The translations under genes and the position numbers were made by a program. This document shows positions 32,484 to 34,097 of a stretch of DNA of 34,097 bases, piece after piece; within the stretch, counting starts at the first letter, position 1, and every line of letters begins with the position of its first letter. The notes below the pieces were generated by a model that ran no database searches, had not been told where the DNA came from, and saw nothing but the letters and a program-made list of their open reading frames with translations. Origin of the DNA: an uncultured Prevotella sp. Lineage in GTDB: Bacteria; Bacteroidota; Bacteroidia; Bacteroidales; Bacteroidaceae. The DNA is taken from the NCBI GenBank assembly GCA_947174835.1, contig CAMWKM010000016.1, positions 1 through 34,097 of the forward strand, given 5' to 3'.

Positions 32484-33511
32484 TTCTTATAAAATTTTTC
32501 GTAAGTTTTAATCATTTCATGCATTATCATCTTTATAATTGGAACACTGACAGAATTTCCTAATTGATGATAGGCCTGTGCATCAGAAACAGGGAACTTA
32601 AAATCATCGGGAAAGCCCTGTAATCTTTGTGATTCTAAAACAGACAATTTCCGTCTAATATCCCAAAGTTTAGGTGTTCTGTTTGCAATGATTGTAGAAG
32701 CATAAGTGTCTAAACATGAATAGAAAGCTTCTTGTATCTGTGTCTTTGCCACATCACCAACATGAAATCGAAGTGAGCCATCTGGCTTTTGAAATGAATA
32801 GACACCATATTTCCCTTTCTTTGTATTAGGCGCATACTTCGAATTATCATGTTTTACACGATCTCCATTTTTCGCCATTTTAAAATGATAATCAATTCTG
32901 TTAAGTTCAAATTGGGGCAATGTCAGTGAAGGATTATTGTCTTCCAAATTAATAATATCTCGTAAAACAGGATGTCCACCTATTGGCTTTGGAAATTCAA
33001 AAGGAATATCTTTTCTAAATGCAACACAATACCACCTTTCCCGTTTTTGAGGAAGTCCAAAATCAAGTGAAGACAAAATCTTCCAATGAGGGAAATATCC
33101 AAGGGCGTGCAATCTTTCAAGAATTGTGTCTAACGTCTTTCCTTCGTTATGGGACTTTAATCCTTTGACATTCTCCAGAAACACCATTGGTGGTTTATGG
33201 TATTCAAGAATTCTACAAATATCAAAGAACAAAGTTCCACGAATTTCATCATTAAACCCCTGTTTCTCACCTGCATAGCTAAATGGCTGACATGGAAAAC
33301 CTGCTGCTAATATATCAAATGATGGTATATCTTTTTCTTCAATCTTTTTGATATCACCCGCTGGTACTTCGCCAAAATTTTCTTTATAGGTCTCTTGGAC
33401 AAATTTATCATTATCTGATGAAAAAACGCATTGTACGTTATTATCTATCATTGCCAGACGAAAGCCTCCAATGCCACAAAATAAGTCAATGCCTTTCCAT
33501 TTATTTTTCAT
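32480..33511 (-). CDS. DNA (cytosine-5) methyltransferase
   Basis: The 343-residue enzyme transfers a methyl group from S-adenosylmethionine to C5 of cytosine, protecting the host from the co-encoded nuclease. Motif I is DLFCGIGGF (9-17), motif IV GFPCQPFS with catalytic Cys74, motif VI ENVKG (113-117), motif VIII QKRERW (155-160), and motifs IX-X run from RRKLSVLESQRLQGFP to QLGNSVSVPI. The region between VIII and IX (about 165-290) is the target-recognition domain, whose sequence is not one I can assign. I use the ATG at 33511; a TTG three codons earlier is possible. It is the first gene of the four-gene island. Only one methyltransferase is present. Confidence 0.95.
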   Translation of the reverse strand: MKNKWKGIDLFCGIGGFRLAMIDNNVQCVFSSDNDKFVQETYKENFGEVPAGDIKKIEEKDIPSFDILAAGFPCQPFSYAGEKQGFNDEIRGTLFFDICRILEYHKPPMVFLENVKGLKSHNEGKTLDTILERLHALGYFPHWKILSSLDFGLPQKRERWYCVAFRKDIPFEFPKPIGGHPVLRDIINLEDNNPSLTLPQFELNRIDYHFKMAKNGDRVKHDNSKYAPNTKKGKYGVYSFQKPDGSLRFHVGDVAKTQIQEAFYSCLDTYASTIIANRTPKLWDIRRKLSVLESQRLQGFPDDFKFPVSDAQAYHQLGNSVSVPIIKMIMHEMIKTYEKFYKK

Positions 33512-33524
33512 ATATTCCAAATTA

Positions 33525-33541
33525 ATTTGACCAGGTCAAAT
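33525..33541. promoter_or_regulatory. Perfect 17-bp palindrome in the methyltransferase leader, candidate operator
   Basis: ATTTGACC, a central A, and GGTCAAAT are exact inverted arms (33525-33541). They lie between the -7 element (33558-33565) and the ATG (33511). With a one-base centre it cannot fold as an RNA hairpin without losing pairs, so a dimeric protein site on DNA is more likely. Confidence 0.6.
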
Positions 33542-33557
33542 ATCATCTATGGCGTGG

Positions 33558-33565
33558 CAAAGATA
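33558..33565 (-). promoter_or_regulatory. -7 element of the restriction-modification operon
   Basis: TATCTTTG on the minus strand is a consensus -7 element about 47 bases upstream of the methyltransferase ATG. The -33 position holds AATG, a poor match, so basal strength may be low. All four genes downstream can be read from it. Confidence 0.55.
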
Positions 33566-33854
33566 CAAAAAAAATATGAGAAACTCATTCCCTTTGACGG
33601 AATATTTTCAATTATGGAACAAAATTCAATCATCAAATCAAATAAAGGGGAAACGCAATCCTGAACGTCCCCCATGAAATCAAGCACATCAATCATTCCT
33701 TGAACCTACAATATGAAGTTGCGGATTTTAGGGTTGTTCACATTTTCAAAGAACTCTCTGGCTGCGCGACTTAGGCGTCAGGCCATATATTGAATTTTAA
33801 CGAAGCTGTTGTCAAGTGGTCAATGAAACACGATGAGTGTGTCGTTTGACGATG

Positions 33855-33862
33855 CAAAGGTA
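33855..33862 (-). promoter_or_regulatory. Possible upstream -7 element
   Basis: TACCTTTG on the minus strand is a perfect -7 match with no good -33 element. Transcription from it would run some 330 bases through non-coding DNA to the methyltransferase gene. It could be a second promoter for the island or make an untranslated RNA. Confidence 0.3.
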
Positions 33863-33882
33863 TAATATTCCTGTGGGGCGCT

Positions 33883-33932
33883 GGCAGTTATTGGCAGACA
33901 TTGTCAGTTATTGTCAGTTATTGGCGGACATT
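33883..33932. repeat. Five tandem 10-bp repeats
   Basis: GGCAGTTATT, GGCAGACATT, GTCAGTTATT, GTCAGTTATT and GGCGGACATT follow each other with no gap, each a variant of G(G/T)C(A/G)G(T/A)(T/C)ATT. The pitch is about one helical turn. Confidence 0.8.
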
Positions 33933-34011
33933 ATCCGTCGAAGTCGGTGCAATAGATGTAGCGGAGGAAACGCGGCAGCAGTTGTGTATTGATGTTGATT
34001 TCCGGACGAAT

Positions 34012-34070
34012 GGAGGCTTCAAACGGTTGGTTTGCAGGCTTCAAACAAGTCGTTTGGAGGCTTTAAACGG
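34012..34070. repeat. Three repeats at a 22-bp pitch (AGGCTTCAAAC type)
   Basis: GGAGGCTTCAAAC, GCAGGCTTCAAAC and GGAGGCTTTAAAC start at 34012, 34034 and 34056, exactly 22 bp apart, each of the first two followed by a variable segment ending GTTT. The pitch equals that of the GATWATC array near the left end although the sequence is different. The array may continue to the right, but the last bases (CCCCTCCCCATCCCC) no longer match. Confidence 0.75.
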
Positions 34071-34097
34071 CAGTGTCCCCTCCCCATCCCCTTCTCC

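Larger units (their letters stand above)
33566..34097. other. Non-coding right edge with repeats
   Basis: I see no gene of convincing quality in these 530 bases. The interval holds a second minus-strand -7-like element (33862-33855), a 10-bp tandem repeat (33883-33932) and a 22-bp-pitch repeat (34012-34070). A 49-codon minus-strand frame (33696-33547) overlaps the operon promoter and is not called. Confidence 0.6.

Noticed and set aside
33547..33696. 49-codon minus-strand frame upstream of the methyltransferase
   Set aside because: The operon's -7 element lies inside it, and its C-terminal half is encoded by the promoter's AT-rich run. A controller protein would show a helix-turn-helix, and none is visible.

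Overview
The window reads as a chromosome segment of a Bacteroidota bacterium, most like Prevotella or a close relative. Three things point there. Promoters follow the phylum's TTTG-N(19-22)-TAnnTTTG pattern, and I found about a dozen. Most start codons lack a strong Shine-Dalgarno site. The gene content includes DUF2851, a DUF4292 lipoprotein, a dut/TPR/DUF4292/EnvC-like operon and a GH78-propeller fusion.

Left part (1-5,577). The last codons of a XerD-like recombinase face a translationally coupled minus-strand operon: DUF2851 protein, YbgC-like thioesterase, dprA, then a tRNA-dihydrouridine synthase. A 930-base gene-poor stretch follows. It holds a 31-codon single-helix membrane peptide with its own promoter and terminator, an array of GATWATC boxes at an exact 22-bp pitch, and a G-tract promoter region in front of an unrecognised lipoprotein.

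Central housekeeping part (5,598-22,095). pdxS-pdxT (pyridoxal phosphate synthase) lie downstream of an unusual protein that joins a degenerate ThiD/PdxK-type kinase to an AraC-type DNA-binding domain, probably their regulator. greA and a HIT protein follow, behind a leader with an attenuator-like switch. Then come gyrB, a SpoU-type rRNA/tRNA methyltransferase, rpsT with a highly structured leader downstream of tRNA-Glu, recO, an M20 deacylase (ArgE-like), and the operon dut / TPR / DUF4292 / EnvC-like. Divergent from dut are dgt, ung and a DUF3109 Cys-rich protein. dut, dgt and ung all act on dNTP pools or on uracil in DNA.

Carbohydrate part (22,126-27,250). Two secreted enzymes form a pair: a GH140-like (DUF4038) apiosidase candidate and a 1,216-residue GH78 rhamnosidase fused to a sialidase-like propeller. 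Together they suggest attack on apiose- and rhamnose-containing pectin such as rhamnogalacturonan II. No SusC/SusD pair is in the window.

Right part (27,251-34,097). This AT-richer, probably acquired defence island encodes a LlaJI-type restriction-modification system: a C5-cytosine methyltransferase, a McrB-like AAA+ NTPase, a LlaJI-family PD-(D/E)xK nuclease and a Vsr mismatch endonuclease. All four read leftward from a promoter with a perfect 17-bp palindrome in its leader. The right edge is non-coding and holds a 10-bp tandem repeat and a second 22-bp-pitch repeat of different sequence.
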